From Streptomyces sp. Sge12 (GTDB lineage Bacteria; Actinomycetota; Actinomycetes; Streptomycetales; Streptomycetaceae), in assembly GCF_002080455.1 (NCBI RefSeq), contig NZ_CP020555.1, positions 5,368,501 to 5,432,500 on the forward strand: a stretch of 64,000 bases of DNA. Direction: 5' to 3'. The notes beneath the pieces were generated by a model that saw only the letters and a list, made by a program, of their open reading frames with translations, did no database searches and was not told the origin of the DNA. The translations under genes and the position numbers were made by a program. Below are positions 16,823 through 25,532 of this stretch, one piece after another (positions within the stretch are counted from its first letter, which is position 1; the number at the start of each line of letters is the position of its first letter).

Positions 16823-17317
16823 GTGACGACACGTGGAGTTCTGTACGTGCATTCCGCACCGCGCGCGCTCTGCCCGCACGTGGAATGGGCTGTTGCGGGC
16901 GTGCTCGGGGTGCGGGTGAACCTCGACTGGATCAGACAGCCCGCCTCCCCCGGCACCTGGAGAGCGGAGTTCTCCTGGCAGGCCGAAGCGGGCACCGCCT
17001 CGAAGCTCGCCTCCGCGCTGCGCGGCTGGCACCTGCTGCGCTTCGAGGTGACCGCGGAACCGTGCCCGAACGCCGAGGGCGAGCGCTACAGCTCCACCCC
17101 GGAGCTCGGCATCTTCCACGCCGTCACCGGTATGCACGGCGACATCCTCATCCCGGAGGACCGGCTGCGCGCCGCCCTCGCCCGGTCGGCGCGCGGTGAG
17201 ACCGAGCTGGAGGCGGAGATCGCCAAACTGCTCGGCAAGCCGTGGGACGACGAACTGGAGCCCTTCCGCTACGCGGGCGAGGGCGCCCCGGTCCGCTGGC
17301 TCCACCAGGTGGTCTGA
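16823..17317 (+). CDS. DUF3145 protein
   Basis: 164 residues beginning MTTRGVLYVHSAPRALCPHVEWAVAGVLG, the typical start of the actinobacterial DUF3145 family, continuing through TPELGIFHAVTGMHGDILIPEDRL. Function is unknown. It is conserved next to the fatty-acid synthase operon in streptomycetes (from memory), and here it converges on fabF with a shared hairpin terminator. GTG start with GGAGG 5 bp upstream. Confidence 0.9.
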   Translation: MTTRGVLYVHSAPRALCPHVEWAVAGVLGVRVNLDWIRQPASPGTWRAEFSWQAEAGTASKLASALRGWHLLRFEVTAEPCPNAEGERYSSTPELGIFHAVTGMHGDILIPEDRLRAALARSARGETELEAEIAKLLGKPWDDELEPFRYAGEGAPVRWLHQVV

Positions 17318-17386
17318 GCCCGCTCCCAGCCCGCTCCCAGCCCGCTCCGAGCCGGGCCCGAGCCCGGCCCGGGCCCGCTCCGGACA

Positions 17387-17427
17387 CGCGAAGGGCCCAC
17401 CCGGATGCACCGGGTGGGCCCTTCGCG
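17387..17427. terminator. Bidirectional terminator between DUF3145 and fabF
   Basis: A perfect 18-bp stem (CGCGAAGGGCCCACCCGG and its complement) with a 5-nt ATGCA loop, 69 bp after the DUF3145 stop and 14 bp after the fabF stop on the other strand. Immediately before it, 17317-17382 is a run of GCCCGCTCC-like tandem repeats. Confidence 0.85.
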
Positions 17428-17441
17428 TATGCGCCGCGCGG

Positions 17442-18722
17442 TTACTGGACCGTGCGGAAGGCCAGCGTCACGTTGTGACCGCCGAAGCCGAAGGAGTTGT
17501 TGATCGCGGAGATCGGGCCGTCGGCCGGCAGCTTCCGCGGCTCGCCGACGACGATGTCCGCGTCGATGTCCTCGTCGAGGTCGTCGACGTTGATGGTCGG
17601 CGGGGCCAGCCGGTTGTACAGCGCCAGCACGGTCGCGACGGTCTCGATACCGCCCGCGCCGCCCAGCAGGTGACCGGTCATCGACTTGGTCGCGGAGATC
17701 GCGATGTGGTCGAGGTCGTCGCCCAGCACCTTGCGCAGGGCCTTCAGCTCGGCCGTGTCACCCTGCGGGGTCGACGTGGCGTGCGCGTTCAGGTGGACCA
17801 GCTCGGCCGGGTCGAGACCCGTGTTGTCGAGCAGGTTCTGCACAGCGGCCGCGACACCGCGGCCGGTCGGCTCCGGCTGCGCAATGTGGTGGCTGTCTGC
17901 GGACAGACCCTGGCCCAGCACCTCGCAGTAGACCCGGGCGCCGCGCGCGGCGGCGTGCTCGGCGGACTCCAGGATGACGACGCCCGCGCCCTCGCCCAGT
18001 ACGAAGCCGTCACGGGCCTTGTCGTACGGGCGGGAGGCCTGCTCGGGGTTCTCGTTGTTCTTGGACATCGCCATCATGTTGGCGAACGCGGCGATCGGCA
18101 GCGGGTGGATCGCCGCCTCGGTGCCGCCGGCGACGACCACGTCGGCACGGCCGGTACGGATCATCTCGACGGCGTAGCCGATGGCCTCGGCGCCGGACGC
18201 GCAGGCGCTGACCGGAGTGTGCACGCCCGCCTGGGCGTTGACCTCCAGGCCGACGTTGGCGGACGGTCCGTTCGGCATGAGCATGGGGACCGTGTGCGGG
18301 GAGACCCGGCGCACGCCCTTGTCCTTCAGGACGTCGTACTGGTCGAGCAGCGTGGTGACACCGCCGATGCCGGAGGCGATCACGGTGCCCAGACGCTCGG
18401 GGGCGACGAAGGCGCCCGTCTCCGTCTCTTCGCCGGCCGGGGTGGTGTAGCCGGCGTCGGCCCACGCCTCGCGGGCCGCGATGACGGCGAACTGCGCCGA
18501 ACGGTCCAGCTTGCGGGCCAGCGGCCGGGGCAGGACCTCACTCGGGTCGACGGCGGCCCGAGCGGCGATGCGTACCGGGAGTTCGGCGAAGCGCTCGCCC
18601 TCCAGGGGCTTGACGCCGGAACGGCCGGCAAGCAGACCTTCCCAGGTCGAAGCGCTGTCGCCACCCAGCGGAGTGGTTGCGCCGATACCGGTGACGACCA
18701 CGGTGCGATTGGTCGGGCTCAC
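17442..18722 (-). CDS. fabF: Beta-ketoacyl-ACP synthase II
   Basis: 426 residues with the Cys-His-His triad of elongating condensing enzymes: Cys in PVSACASGAEAIG, His in HLNAHATSTPQGD, and His in KSMTGHLLGGAG, plus the closing loop NSFGFGGHN. It condenses malonyl-ACP with acyl-ACP. It is the last gene of the fabD-fabH-acpP-fabF operon. Being clustered with fabH and a housekeeping ACP, it belongs to primary metabolism rather than a polyketide pathway. GTG start at 18722 with GGAGAAAG 7 bp upstream. Confidence 0.95.
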   Translation of the reverse strand: MSPTNRTVVVTGIGATTPLGGDSASTWEGLLAGRSGVKPLEGERFAELPVRIAARAAVDPSEVLPRPLARKLDRSAQFAVIAAREAWADAGYTTPAGEETETGAFVAPERLGTVIASGIGGVTTLLDQYDVLKDKGVRRVSPHTVPMLMPNGPSANVGLEVNAQAGVHTPVSACASGAEAIGYAVEMIRTGRADVVVAGGTEAAIHPLPIAAFANMMAMSKNNENPEQASRPYDKARDGFVLGEGAGVVILESAEHAAARGARVYCEVLGQGLSADSHHIAQPEPTGRGVAAAVQNLLDNTGLDPAELVHLNAHATSTPQGDTAELKALRKVLGDDLDHIAISATKSMTGHLLGGAGGIETVATVLALYNRLAPPTINVDDLDEDIDADIVVGEPRKLPADGPISAINNSFGFGGHNVTLAFRTVQ

Positions 18723-18801
18723 AGGAATTCTTTCTCCACGTCTCAGGGGGTGCTGAATTGTCACGGCGCCACCGCCAGGTGGCGACAAACGCTCGTCAGG
18801 C

Positions 18802-19053
18802 TCAGGCGGCCTGGTGCTTCAGGATGTACTCGGCGGCGTCGCCGACCGTCTTGAGGTTCTTGACGTCCTCGTCCGGGATCTTGACGTCGAAGCGCTCTTC
18901 GGCGGCGACGACGACCTCGACCATGGACAGCGAGTCGACGTCCAGGTCGTCGGTGAAGGACTTCTCGATCGCGACGTCCTCGGTGGGGATACCGGCGATC
19001 TCGTTGACGATCTCCGCGAGACCCTCGACGATCTCTTCCTGCGTGGCGGCCAT
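18802..19053 (-). CDS. acpP: Acyl carrier protein
   Basis: 83 residues, acidic and helical. The phosphopantetheine attachment Ser41 lies in the motif DDLDVDSLSMVE. It carries growing acyl chains for the type II fatty-acid synthase. Placed between fabH and fabF, 57 bp and 79 bp from its neighbours. AGGAGCGCC before the ATG serves as ribosome-binding site. Confidence 0.97.
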   Translation of the reverse strand: MAATQEEIVEGLAEIVNEIAGIPTEDVAIEKSFTDDLDVDSLSMVEVVVAAEERFDVKIPDEDVKNLKTVGDAAEYILKHQAA

Positions 19054-19110
19054 GTGGCGCTCCTTCTATAGCTATCTGGGGTGGAACAGGGCGGGATGTG
19101 GATCCCGGCC

Positions 19111-20115
19111 CTAGGGGAGGGTAACGACCGTCGCGGCGTAGACGAGTCCCGCCCCGAAGCCGATGACGAGCGCGGTGTCGCCGCTCTTCGCCGCTCCGGT
19201 CGCCAGGAGCCGCTCCATAGCGAGCGGAATCGAGGCGGCCGAGGTGTTGCCGGTGGTCTCCACGTCACGGGCGACCGTGACGTGCTCCGGCAGCTTCAGA
19301 GTCTTCACCATCGAGTCGATGATCCGCATGTTCGCCTGGTGCGGAATGAAGACATCCAGGTCATCCGCGGTGATCCCGGCGGCGTCGAGCGCCTGCTGGG
19401 CCACCTTGGCCATCTCGAAGACGGCCCAGCGGAAGACCGCCTGACCCTCCTGGGTGATGGCCGGAAACTTCTCGCCGCCGTCCTTGCCGAGGTACTCGTC
19501 CCACGGCACGGTCTGCTTGATCGTCTCGGACTTGTCGCCCTCCGAACCCCACACCGTGGGGCCGATGGCCGGCTCGTCCGAGGGACCGATGACCACGGCG
19601 CCGGCGCCGTCACCGAACAGGAAGGCCGTCGCGCGGTCCTCCAGGTCGGTCAGGTCCGAGAGCCGCTCCACGCCGATGACGAGGACGTACTCCGCGGAGC
19701 CTTCGACGACCAGCCCCTTGGCCAGGGTCAGGCCGTAGCCGAAACCGGCACAGCCGGCGGAGATGTCGAACGCGGCGGGCTTGCCCGCGCCGATCCGGTG
19801 CGCGATCTCGGTCGCGATGGCCGGGGTCTGCTTGAAGTGCGAGACCGTCGAGACGATCACGGCACCGATCTGCTCCGGGGCGACACCGGCGTCGGCCAGC
19901 GCCTTCCCCGAGGCCTCCACCGACATCGCGGCGACGGTCTCCTGGGGCGAGGCCCAGTGCCGGGTCGCGATGCCGGAGCGGGAGCGGATCCACTCGTCGG
20001 ACGAGTCGATGGTCTCGAGGATGACCTCGTTGGGCACCACACGGGTCGGGCGGTAGCCGCCGACACCGAGGATGCGGGCGTAAGGGGAGCCCTTGGCCGG
20101 CTTGATCTTGGACAT
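19111..20115 (-). CDS. fabH: Beta-ketoacyl-ACP synthase III
   Basis: 334 residues. The initiating condensing enzyme: Cys122 in FDISAGCAGFGYG, the His motif FIPHQANMRIID, and the Asn motif TTGNTSAASIPLA. FabH joins a short-chain acyl-CoA, branched starters in streptomycetes, to malonyl-ACP. It lies between fabD (19 bp) and acpP. AAGGAG precedes the ATG. Confidence 0.97.
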   Translation of the reverse strand: MSKIKPAKGSPYARILGVGGYRPTRVVPNEVILETIDSSDEWIRSRSGIATRHWASPQETVAAMSVEASGKALADAGVAPEQIGAVIVSTVSHFKQTPAIATEIAHRIGAGKPAAFDISAGCAGFGYGLTLAKGLVVEGSAEYVLVIGVERLSDLTDLEDRATAFLFGDGAGAVVIGPSDEPAIGPTVWGSEGDKSETIKQTVPWDEYLGKDGGEKFPAITQEGQAVFRWAVFEMAKVAQQALDAAGITADDLDVFIPHQANMRIIDSMVKTLKLPEHVTVARDVETTGNTSAASIPLAMERLLATGAAKSGDTALVIGFGAGLVYAATVVTLP

Positions 20116-20134
20116 GCTGTGTGGGCTCCTTCTC

Positions 20135-21052
20135 TCAGGCCGTCAGTTCGGCGATGAGCGCCGCGGCCTTGTCGAGATCGTCCGGGGTCTTCAGACCCAC
20201 GCTCGGTACGCCCTTCAGCGCGCGCTTGGCCAGACCCGTCAGGGTGCCACCGGGGCAGAGCTCGATGATCCCCGTGACGCCCAGCTCGGCGAACGTCTCC
20301 ATGCACAGGTCCCAGCGGACCGGGTTGGCGACCTGGCCGACCAGGCGGGCGACGACGTCGGCGCCCGTGGCGACGACGAGGCCGTCCTTGTTCGATACGT
20401 ACGTCAGCGCCGGGTCCGCCGGGGTGAGGGCCTCCGCGGCCTTCTCCAGGGTGGCGACCGCCGGGGCCATGTGGTGCGTGTGGAAGGCGCCCGCGACCTT
20501 GAGGGCGACGACCTTCATGGAGCCTTCGGGCTTGTCGGCCTGCAGAGCTTCGATCTGCTCCATCGTGCCGGCGGCCACGATCTGGCCCGCGCCGTTGATG
20601 TTGGCCGGCGTCAGACCCAGCTTCTCCAGGTGGGCCACGACCACGTCGCGGTCACCGCCGAGGACCGCGGCCATACCGGTCTCGGTGACGGCGGAGGCCT
20701 CGGCCATGGCGAGCCCGCGGGTCCGGACGAGCGACAGCGCGTCGGCGTCGGACAGCACACCGGCGTACGCGGCGGCGGTGATCTCACCGACGCTGTGACC
20801 GGCGACGGCGCCGAAGGCGGCCGGGGAGCCGAGCGCCGAGGCGGACAGCAGACCCGCGGCGACCAGCAGGGGCTGGGCCACGGCCGTGTCGCGGATCTCG
20901 TCGGCGTCGGCGTTCGTGCCGTAGTGGGCGAGGTCCAGCCCGATGGCGTCCGACCACGCGGCGACGCGGTCGGCGGCACCGGGAAGTTCGAGCCAGGGAG
21001 TCAAGAAGCCGGGCGTCTGAGCGCCTTGGCCGGGAGCGACGAGTACGAGCAC
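20135..21052 (-). CDS. fabD: Malonyl-CoA:ACP malonyltransferase
   Basis: 305 residues. The N-terminal APGQGAQTPGFL motif, the catalytic GHSVGE with Ser87, and the downstream AGAFHTHHM His region identify it. It loads malonate onto ACP. The GTG at 21052 is chosen because the family begins with the sequence following it (LVLVAPGQG) and AGAGAG lies 7 bp upstream. An in-frame GTG at 21058 would add two residues. First gene of the fab operon; the 89-bp gap to fasR holds its promoter. Confidence 0.95.
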   Translation of the reverse strand: MLVLVAPGQGAQTPGFLTPWLELPGAADRVAAWSDAIGLDLAHYGTNADADEIRDTAVAQPLLVAAGLLSASALGSPAAFGAVAGHSVGEITAAAYAGVLSDADALSLVRTRGLAMAEASAVTETGMAAVLGGDRDVVVAHLEKLGLTPANINGAGQIVAAGTMEQIEALQADKPEGSMKVVALKVAGAFHTHHMAPAVATLEKAAEALTPADPALTYVSNKDGLVVATGADVVARLVGQVANPVRWDLCMETFAELGVTGIIELCPGGTLTGLAKRALKGVPSVGLKTPDDLDKAAALIAELTA

Positions 21053-21141
21053 CCTCACACTCTCTCTTGTGGATGGTCCCTGCCGCCCGTGGGGACAGGG
21101 ACGAAGAACCGTCGGGGTAATTGTTGATGTCCGACAAAAGT

Positions 21142-22359
21142 CTAGGACTGCGGATCGCCGTCGGCCAGACGCCCCAGAATCAGGGCGATCCGCAACGTGA
21201 ACGCAGAGCGGACATCGGAAGGAGACCATCCGGTGACGTCGGTCACACGTCGCAGCCGGTAGCGCACCGTGTTGGGGTGCACGAACAGCATCCGCGCCGC
21301 CCCTTCGAGGCTGCTGGCCTGCTCCAGGTAGACGCTCAGGGTCTCCAGTAGTGCCGACCCCGCCTCCTCCAGTGGTCTGTAGATCTCCTCCACCAGCTGA
21401 TCCCTGGCAGCGGGATCGGAGGCGATGGCCCGTTCCGGCAGGAGATCGTCCGCCAGGACCGGCCGAGGGGCATCCTGCCAGGCCGTGCACGCTTTCAGCC
21501 CGGCCGCCGCGGCCTGAGCCGACTTCGTTGCGTTCAACAGGTCGGACACCACCGGTCCGGCGACTACCGGACCCGCCGCGAACGGCCCGATCAGCGACTT
21601 GGCCACCTGGATCGGGTTGTCGCTGCCGCCCGCGATCACCACCAGGCGGTCCCCGAGCACACCCGTGAGGACCTGGAGCTTGTGGTGGCGGGCCGCGCGC
21701 CGGATCGCCTCGACCGTCAGCTCGCTGTCCCCCTCCGGCGCCGTGCCGAGCACCACGCACACGTGGTCCGGGGAGTTCCAGCCCAGCGCCGCCGCCCGGG
21801 ACAGCGCGCCCTCGTCCGCCTCGCCGGACAGCACCGCGTTGACCACCAGCGACTCCAGCCGGGCGTCCCAGGCCCCGCGCGCCTCGGCGGCCTGCGCGTA
21901 CACCTGGGCGGTCGCGAAGGCGATCTCCCGGGCGTACACCAGCAGCGCCTCGCGCAGGATCGACTCGTCGCCGGGGGCCGCCACCTCCTCGATCGCGGAC
22001 TCCATGACCTCGATCGTGGTGCGGACCATCTCGACGGTCTGCCGCAGGGTGATCGCCCGGGTCAGCTCGCGCGGAGCCGTCCCGAAGACATCGGTGGAGA
22101 TCGCCTGCGGGGTCTCCGGGTGCCTGAACCACTCCGTGAACGCGGCGATACCCGCTTGGGCGACCAGGCCGATCCAGGACCGGTTCTCGGGCGGCATGGC
22201 CCGGTACCACGGCAGGGTCTCGTCCATGCGCGCGATCGCGTTGGCGGCCAGCCGGCCGGAGGACTTCTCCAGTCGGCGCAGCGTCGCGGTGTGCGGATGG
22301 GCGGGAGCGGGATGCGCGGCAGGGGTGGCGGGCGAATGCTCACGTTCGGGTTGGGACAC
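21142..22359 (-). CDS. fasR: PucR-family regulator of fatty-acid synthesis (FasR)
   Basis: 405 residues. The N-terminal part is sensory (GIAAFTEWFRHPETPQAISTDVFGTAPRELTRAITL). The C-terminal PucR helix-turn-helix is ETLSVYLEQASSLEGAARMLFVHPNTVRYRLRRVTDVTG. Position directly upstream of fabD matches FasR, the activator of the fabDHPF operon described in S. coelicolor. The start is GTG at 22359. Expected to bind the 89-bp fasR-fabD gap. Confidence 0.9.
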   Translation of the reverse strand: MSQPEREHSPATPAAHPAPAHPHTATLRRLEKSSGRLAANAIARMDETLPWYRAMPPENRSWIGLVAQAGIAAFTEWFRHPETPQAISTDVFGTAPRELTRAITLRQTVEMVRTTIEVMESAIEEVAAPGDESILREALLVYAREIAFATAQVYAQAAEARGAWDARLESLVVNAVLSGEADEGALSRAAALGWNSPDHVCVVLGTAPEGDSELTVEAIRRAARHHKLQVLTGVLGDRLVVIAGGSDNPIQVAKSLIGPFAAGPVVAGPVVSDLLNATKSAQAAAAGLKACTAWQDAPRPVLADDLLPERAIASDPAARDQLVEEIYRPLEEAGSALLETLSVYLEQASSLEGAARMLFVHPNTVRYRLRRVTDVTGWSPSDVRSAFTLRIALILGRLADGDPQS

Positions 22360-22451
22360 GTGACAAGACTGCCTTATCGGGACGGGTACGCGGAGTCCGG
22401 TCCCGTGTCCGGCCCGCGCCCCGACCCGTGGCTGGGTCTACGGTGGCCTTC

Positions 22452-23156
22452 ATGATTGATGTTCGCCGCGGCGCCGACCGGTACCAGGGCGGGGACCCGG
22501 CCGCCGGGATCACCACCCGGCACGCCTTCTCGTTCGGGGCCTTCTACGACCCGGACAACCTGCGCTTCGGTCCGGTCCTCGCCTGCAACGAGGAGACCCT
22601 CGCACCGGGCGCCGGCTTCGACGAGCACCCGCACAGCCACACCGAGATCGTGACCTGGGTGGTCGAGGGCGAGCTCACCCACCAGGACAGCACCGGGGAG
22701 AAGAGCCAGGTGCGGCCCGGGGACGTGCAGCGGTTCGGCGCCGGGTCCGGGGCGCGGCACGTGGAGCGCAACGACGGCACCGGGCGGCTGCGCTTCGTGC
22801 AGATGTGGCTGGCGCCGCTCGTCGCGGGCGGCGAGCCCTCGTACGAGGTGGTCCGGGAGCTCGCCGACGCCGCGCCCTACGAGGTCCCCGCGGCCGGGGC
22901 CGTCCTGCACGTCCGGCGGCCCGGCGCGGGCGAGCGCGTCCGCGTGCCGGCGGCGGACCGGGTGTACCTGCACGTGGTGCGGGGGGACCTGCGCCTGGAC
23001 GGGGAGGAGCTGGGCCCCGGCGACTCGGTGCGGATCTCCGCCGAGCGGGACCTGGAGATCACCGCCGGGTCCCCGGGCGAGCTGCTGATCTGGGAGTTCC
23101 CCGACCCGGCCGGAGCCGGGCCGGGCGCGGACCGGCCGGAGCGGAGCCCGGCCTAG
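22452..23156 (+). CDS. Pirin-like bicupin protein
   Basis: 234 residues. The N-terminal cupin has the metal ligands of pirins: DEHPHSHTEIVTWVVEGELTHQDS and an FGAGSGARHVERN loop (His-His-His-Glu set). The C-terminal cupin is more diverged. Pirins include quercetinases and transcription cofactors; the substrate here is unknown. The ATG at 22452 lies 7 bp after TACGGT with no ribosome-binding site, so it is probably leaderless. Convergent with the serine hydrolase gene. Confidence 0.85.
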   Translation: MIDVRRGADRYQGGDPAAGITTRHAFSFGAFYDPDNLRFGPVLACNEETLAPGAGFDEHPHSHTEIVTWVVEGELTHQDSTGEKSQVRPGDVQRFGAGSGARHVERNDGTGRLRFVQMWLAPLVAGGEPSYEVVRELADAAPYEVPAAGAVLHVRRPGAGERVRVPAADRVYLHVVRGDLRLDGEELGPGDSVRISAERDLEITAGSPGELLIWEFPDPAGAGPGADRPERSPA

Positions 23157-23185
23157 GCCGTCTCTTCCGGATCTTGTCGGGCCGC

Positions 23186-24031
23186 CTAGCGGGAGCGGAG
23201 CTCGGCCAGTACCGCGTCGGTGAACGGGGTCCAGGCCTCGGCGGCCCACGGGCCGAAGGGGCGGTCGGTCAGGGCCACGCACGCCGCGCGCGCGTCCGGG
23301 TCCACCCACAGGAAGGTGCCGGCCTGGCCGAAGTGGCCGAAGGTGCGGGGCGAGGAGGAAGTGCCCGTCCAGTGCGGGGACTTGTGGTCGCGGATCTCCA
23401 GGCCGAGGCCCCAGTCGTTGGGGGACTGGTGCCCGTAGCCCGGCAGGACGCCCTTGAGCCCGGGGTGGACGACGGACGTGGCCCCGGCGACCGTGCGGAC
23501 GTCCAGCAGTCGCGGTGCCTGCAGCTCGGCGGCGAAGCGCAGCAGGTCGGAGACGGTGGAGACGCCGTCCTTGGCGGGCGAGCCCTCCAGCGTGGTCCGG
23601 GTCATGCCCAGCGGTTCGAAGACCGCCTGGTGCAGGTACTCCGCGAAGGGGATCCCGGTGGCCTTGGCGATGTGGTCGCCGAGCTCCTCGAAACCGGCGT
23701 TCGAATACAGCCGGCGCTGCCCGGGCGGGGCCGACACCCGGTGCTCGTCGAAGGCCAGGCCGCTGGTGTGCGCCAGCAGGTGACGGACCGTCGACCCCTC
23801 GGGGCCGGCCGGGTCGTCCAGCTCGATCGCCCCCTCCTCGTACGCGACGAGCGCGGCGTACGCGGCGAGCGGCTTGGTGACCGACGCCAGGGCGAACCGG
23901 TGGTCGACGGGCCCGTGGGAGCCGGCGATGCTCCCGTCGGCGCGCACGACGCCCGCCGCGGCGGTCGGTACCGGCCAGGTCTCGATGATCCGCAGGCTTT
24001 CCATGCCGTTCACGGCCTCCACGCTCTCCAT
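23186..24031 (-). CDS. Serine hydrolase of the beta-lactamase/EstB family
   Basis: 281 residues. The SxxK motif is ALASVTKPLAAY, the Tyr motif is RRLYSNAGFEELG, and a third conserved loop is GHFGQAGTFLWVDPDARAACVALTD. Members are esterases, D-aminopeptidases or unspecialised class C-like hydrolases; there is no signal peptide, so this one is cytosolic. The start at 24031 lies 7 bp after TAGGCT, consistent with leaderless expression; a second Met nine codons in is an alternative. It is divergent from the MerR gene. Confidence 0.8.
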   Translation of the reverse strand: MESVEAVNGMESLRIIETWPVPTAAAGVVRADGSIAGSHGPVDHRFALASVTKPLAAYAALVAYEEGAIELDDPAGPEGSTVRHLLAHTSGLAFDEHRVSAPPGQRRLYSNAGFEELGDHIAKATGIPFAEYLHQAVFEPLGMTRTTLEGSPAKDGVSTVSDLLRFAAELQAPRLLDVRTVAGATSVVHPGLKGVLPGYGHQSPNDWGLGLEIRDHKSPHWTGTSSSPRTFGHFGQAGTFLWVDPDARAACVALTDRPFGPWAAEAWTPFTDAVLAELRSR

Positions 24032-24045
24032 GCCGCCGAGCCTAC

Positions 24046-24076
24046 TTGCTTGGAGTGCACTCAAGGGTTTTAGCGT
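24046..24076 (+). promoter_or_regulatory. MerR-type promoter with 19-bp spacer and palindromic operator
   Basis: The -35 TTGCTT (24046-24051) and -10 TAGCGT (24071-24076) are separated by exactly 19 bp, the over-long spacing of MerR-activated promoters. The spacer contains the palindrome GAGTGCACTC with partially matching flanks. The -10 ends 6 bp before the MerR ATG. Confidence 0.7.
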
Positions 24077-24082
24077 GGAGCC

Positions 24083-24481
24083 ATGAGCCAGAGCCTGACG
24101 CAGACGCGGTACACGATCAGCGAGGTCGAGGCCCGGACCGGTCTGACCCAGCACACCCTGCGCTGGTACGAGCGGATCGGCCTGATGCCGCACGTGGACC
24201 GCTCCCACTCGGGACAGCGGCGCTTCACCGACAAGGACCTCGACTGGCTGGCGTTCGTCGGCAAGCTGCGGGCCACGGGGATGTCGGTGGCGGACATGGT
24301 CCGGTACGCCGAACTGGTCCGCGAGGGCGCCCACACGGTGGGGGAGCGCCGGGAGCTGCTGGAACGCACGCGCCGCGAGGTGCGCTCGCGGATCACGGAG
24401 CTCACGGACGCGCTCGCCGTACTGGACTACAAGATCGATATGTATGCCATGAAATCGGTACCGGGGAAGGCACAGCAATGA
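24083..24481 (+). CDS. MerR-family transcriptional regulator
   Basis: 132 residues. The N-terminal winged helix reads YTISEVEARTGLTQHTLRWYERIGLMPHVDRSHSGQRRF, followed by a long dimerisation helix (ERRELLERTRREVRSRITELTDALAVLDYKIDMY). No metal-binding Cys cluster is present, so an organic signal is more likely than a metal. It is autoregulated by the 19-bp-spacer promoter in front of it and overlaps the aldo-keto reductase start by 4 bp (ATGA), so the two are made together. Confidence 0.92.
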   Translation: MSQSLTQTRYTISEVEARTGLTQHTLRWYERIGLMPHVDRSHSGQRRFTDKDLDWLAFVGKLRATGMSVADMVRYAELVREGAHTVGERRELLERTRREVRSRITELTDALAVLDYKIDMYAMKSVPGKAQQ

Positions 24482-25500
24482 CGGAGCACGGCACCACCCT
24501 CGAACAGGTCGAGCTCGGCAAGGGCGGCCCGCTGGTCGGCGTCCAGGGCCTCGGCTGCATGGGCATGAGCGAGTTCTACGGAGACACCGACGAGGCGGCG
24601 GCCCGGGAGACCCTGGAGGCGGCGCTGGCCGCGGGCGTCACCCTCTTCGACACCGCGGACGTCTACGGACGGGGACGCAACGAGGAGTTCCTGGCGCCCT
24701 TCGTGGCCGCCCACCGGGACGGGATCACCCTGGCGACCAAGTTCGCGATAGAGCGCACCGACGACCCGCAGTACCGGGGCATCCGCAACGACCGCGCCTA
24801 CATCCGCACGTCCGTCGAGGCAAGCCTGCGCCGGCTCGGCGTGGACGTCATCGACCTGTACTACATGCACCGGCGCGACCCGGCCGTGCCCTTCGGCGAG
24901 TCCGTCGGCGCCATGGCGGAACTGGTACAGGAGGGCAAGGTCCGCCACCTGGGCCTCAGCGAGGTCACGGGAGCGGAACTGCGCGAGGCGCACGCCGTGC
25001 ACCCGATCGCGGCGCTCCAGTCGGAGTGGTCGCTGTTCAGCCGGGACGTGGAGCGCAGCGCGGTGGGCGCGGCGGCCGAACTGGGCGTGGCGATCGCCGC
25101 CTACTCCCCGCTCGGCCGGGGCTTCCTCACCGGGTCCTTCGCGGACGCCTCCGCGGAGCTGTCGCAGAACGACTTCCGCCGCTACCAGCCGCGCTTCAAC
25201 GGCGACAACGCCCGGGCCAATGCGGAGCTGCTGGTCCCGGTCCGGGAGATCGCCGCGCAGCGGGGTGCGACCCCGGCGCAGATCGCCCTGGCCTGGGTGC
25301 AGCAGCGGGCGAAGGTGCACGGGCTGACCGTGGTCCCGATCCCGGGCACCCGCAAGCCGGCACGGCTGCTCGAGAACACCGGGGCGACCCGGATCACCCT
25401 CACGCAGGCCGAGCTGGACCTGCTGGAGCCGATCGCCGCGCAGGTCGCCGGGGACCGGTACCCGGACATGAGCGCCACCTCGACGGCGCGGGAGGCCTGA
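24478..25500 (+). CDS. Aldo/keto reductase
   Basis: 340 residues. The catalytic tetrad motifs of the AKR family are visible: Asp and Tyr in LFDTADVYGRGRNEEFL, Lys in ITLATKFAI, and His in DLYYMHRRDPAVP. The C-terminal half has the NADPH-binding pattern VVPIPGTRKPARLLEN. It reduces aldehydes or ketones with NADPH. Its ATG overlaps the MerR stop, indicating coupled expression and control by that regulator. Confidence 0.92.
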   Translation: MTEHGTTLEQVELGKGGPLVGVQGLGCMGMSEFYGDTDEAAARETLEAALAAGVTLFDTADVYGRGRNEEFLAPFVAAHRDGITLATKFAIERTDDPQYRGIRNDRAYIRTSVEASLRRLGVDVIDLYYMHRRDPAVPFGESVGAMAELVQEGKVRHLGLSEVTGAELREAHAVHPIAALQSEWSLFSRDVERSAVGAAAELGVAIAAYSPLGRGFLTGSFADASAELSQNDFRRYQPRFNGDNARANAELLVPVREIAAQRGATPAQIALAWVQQRAKVHGLTVVPIPGTRKPARLLENTGATRITLTQAELDLLEPIAAQVAGDRYPDMSATSTAREA

Positions 25501-25532
25501 GCCGCCGCGGCGCGCACCCGTCCGCCGCGGCG

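Noticed and set aside
17442..21052. A polyketide synthase cluster
   Set aside because: One KS II, one KS III, one ACP and one malonyltransferase with FasR in the standard order is the primary fatty-acid operon; no tailoring genes are present.
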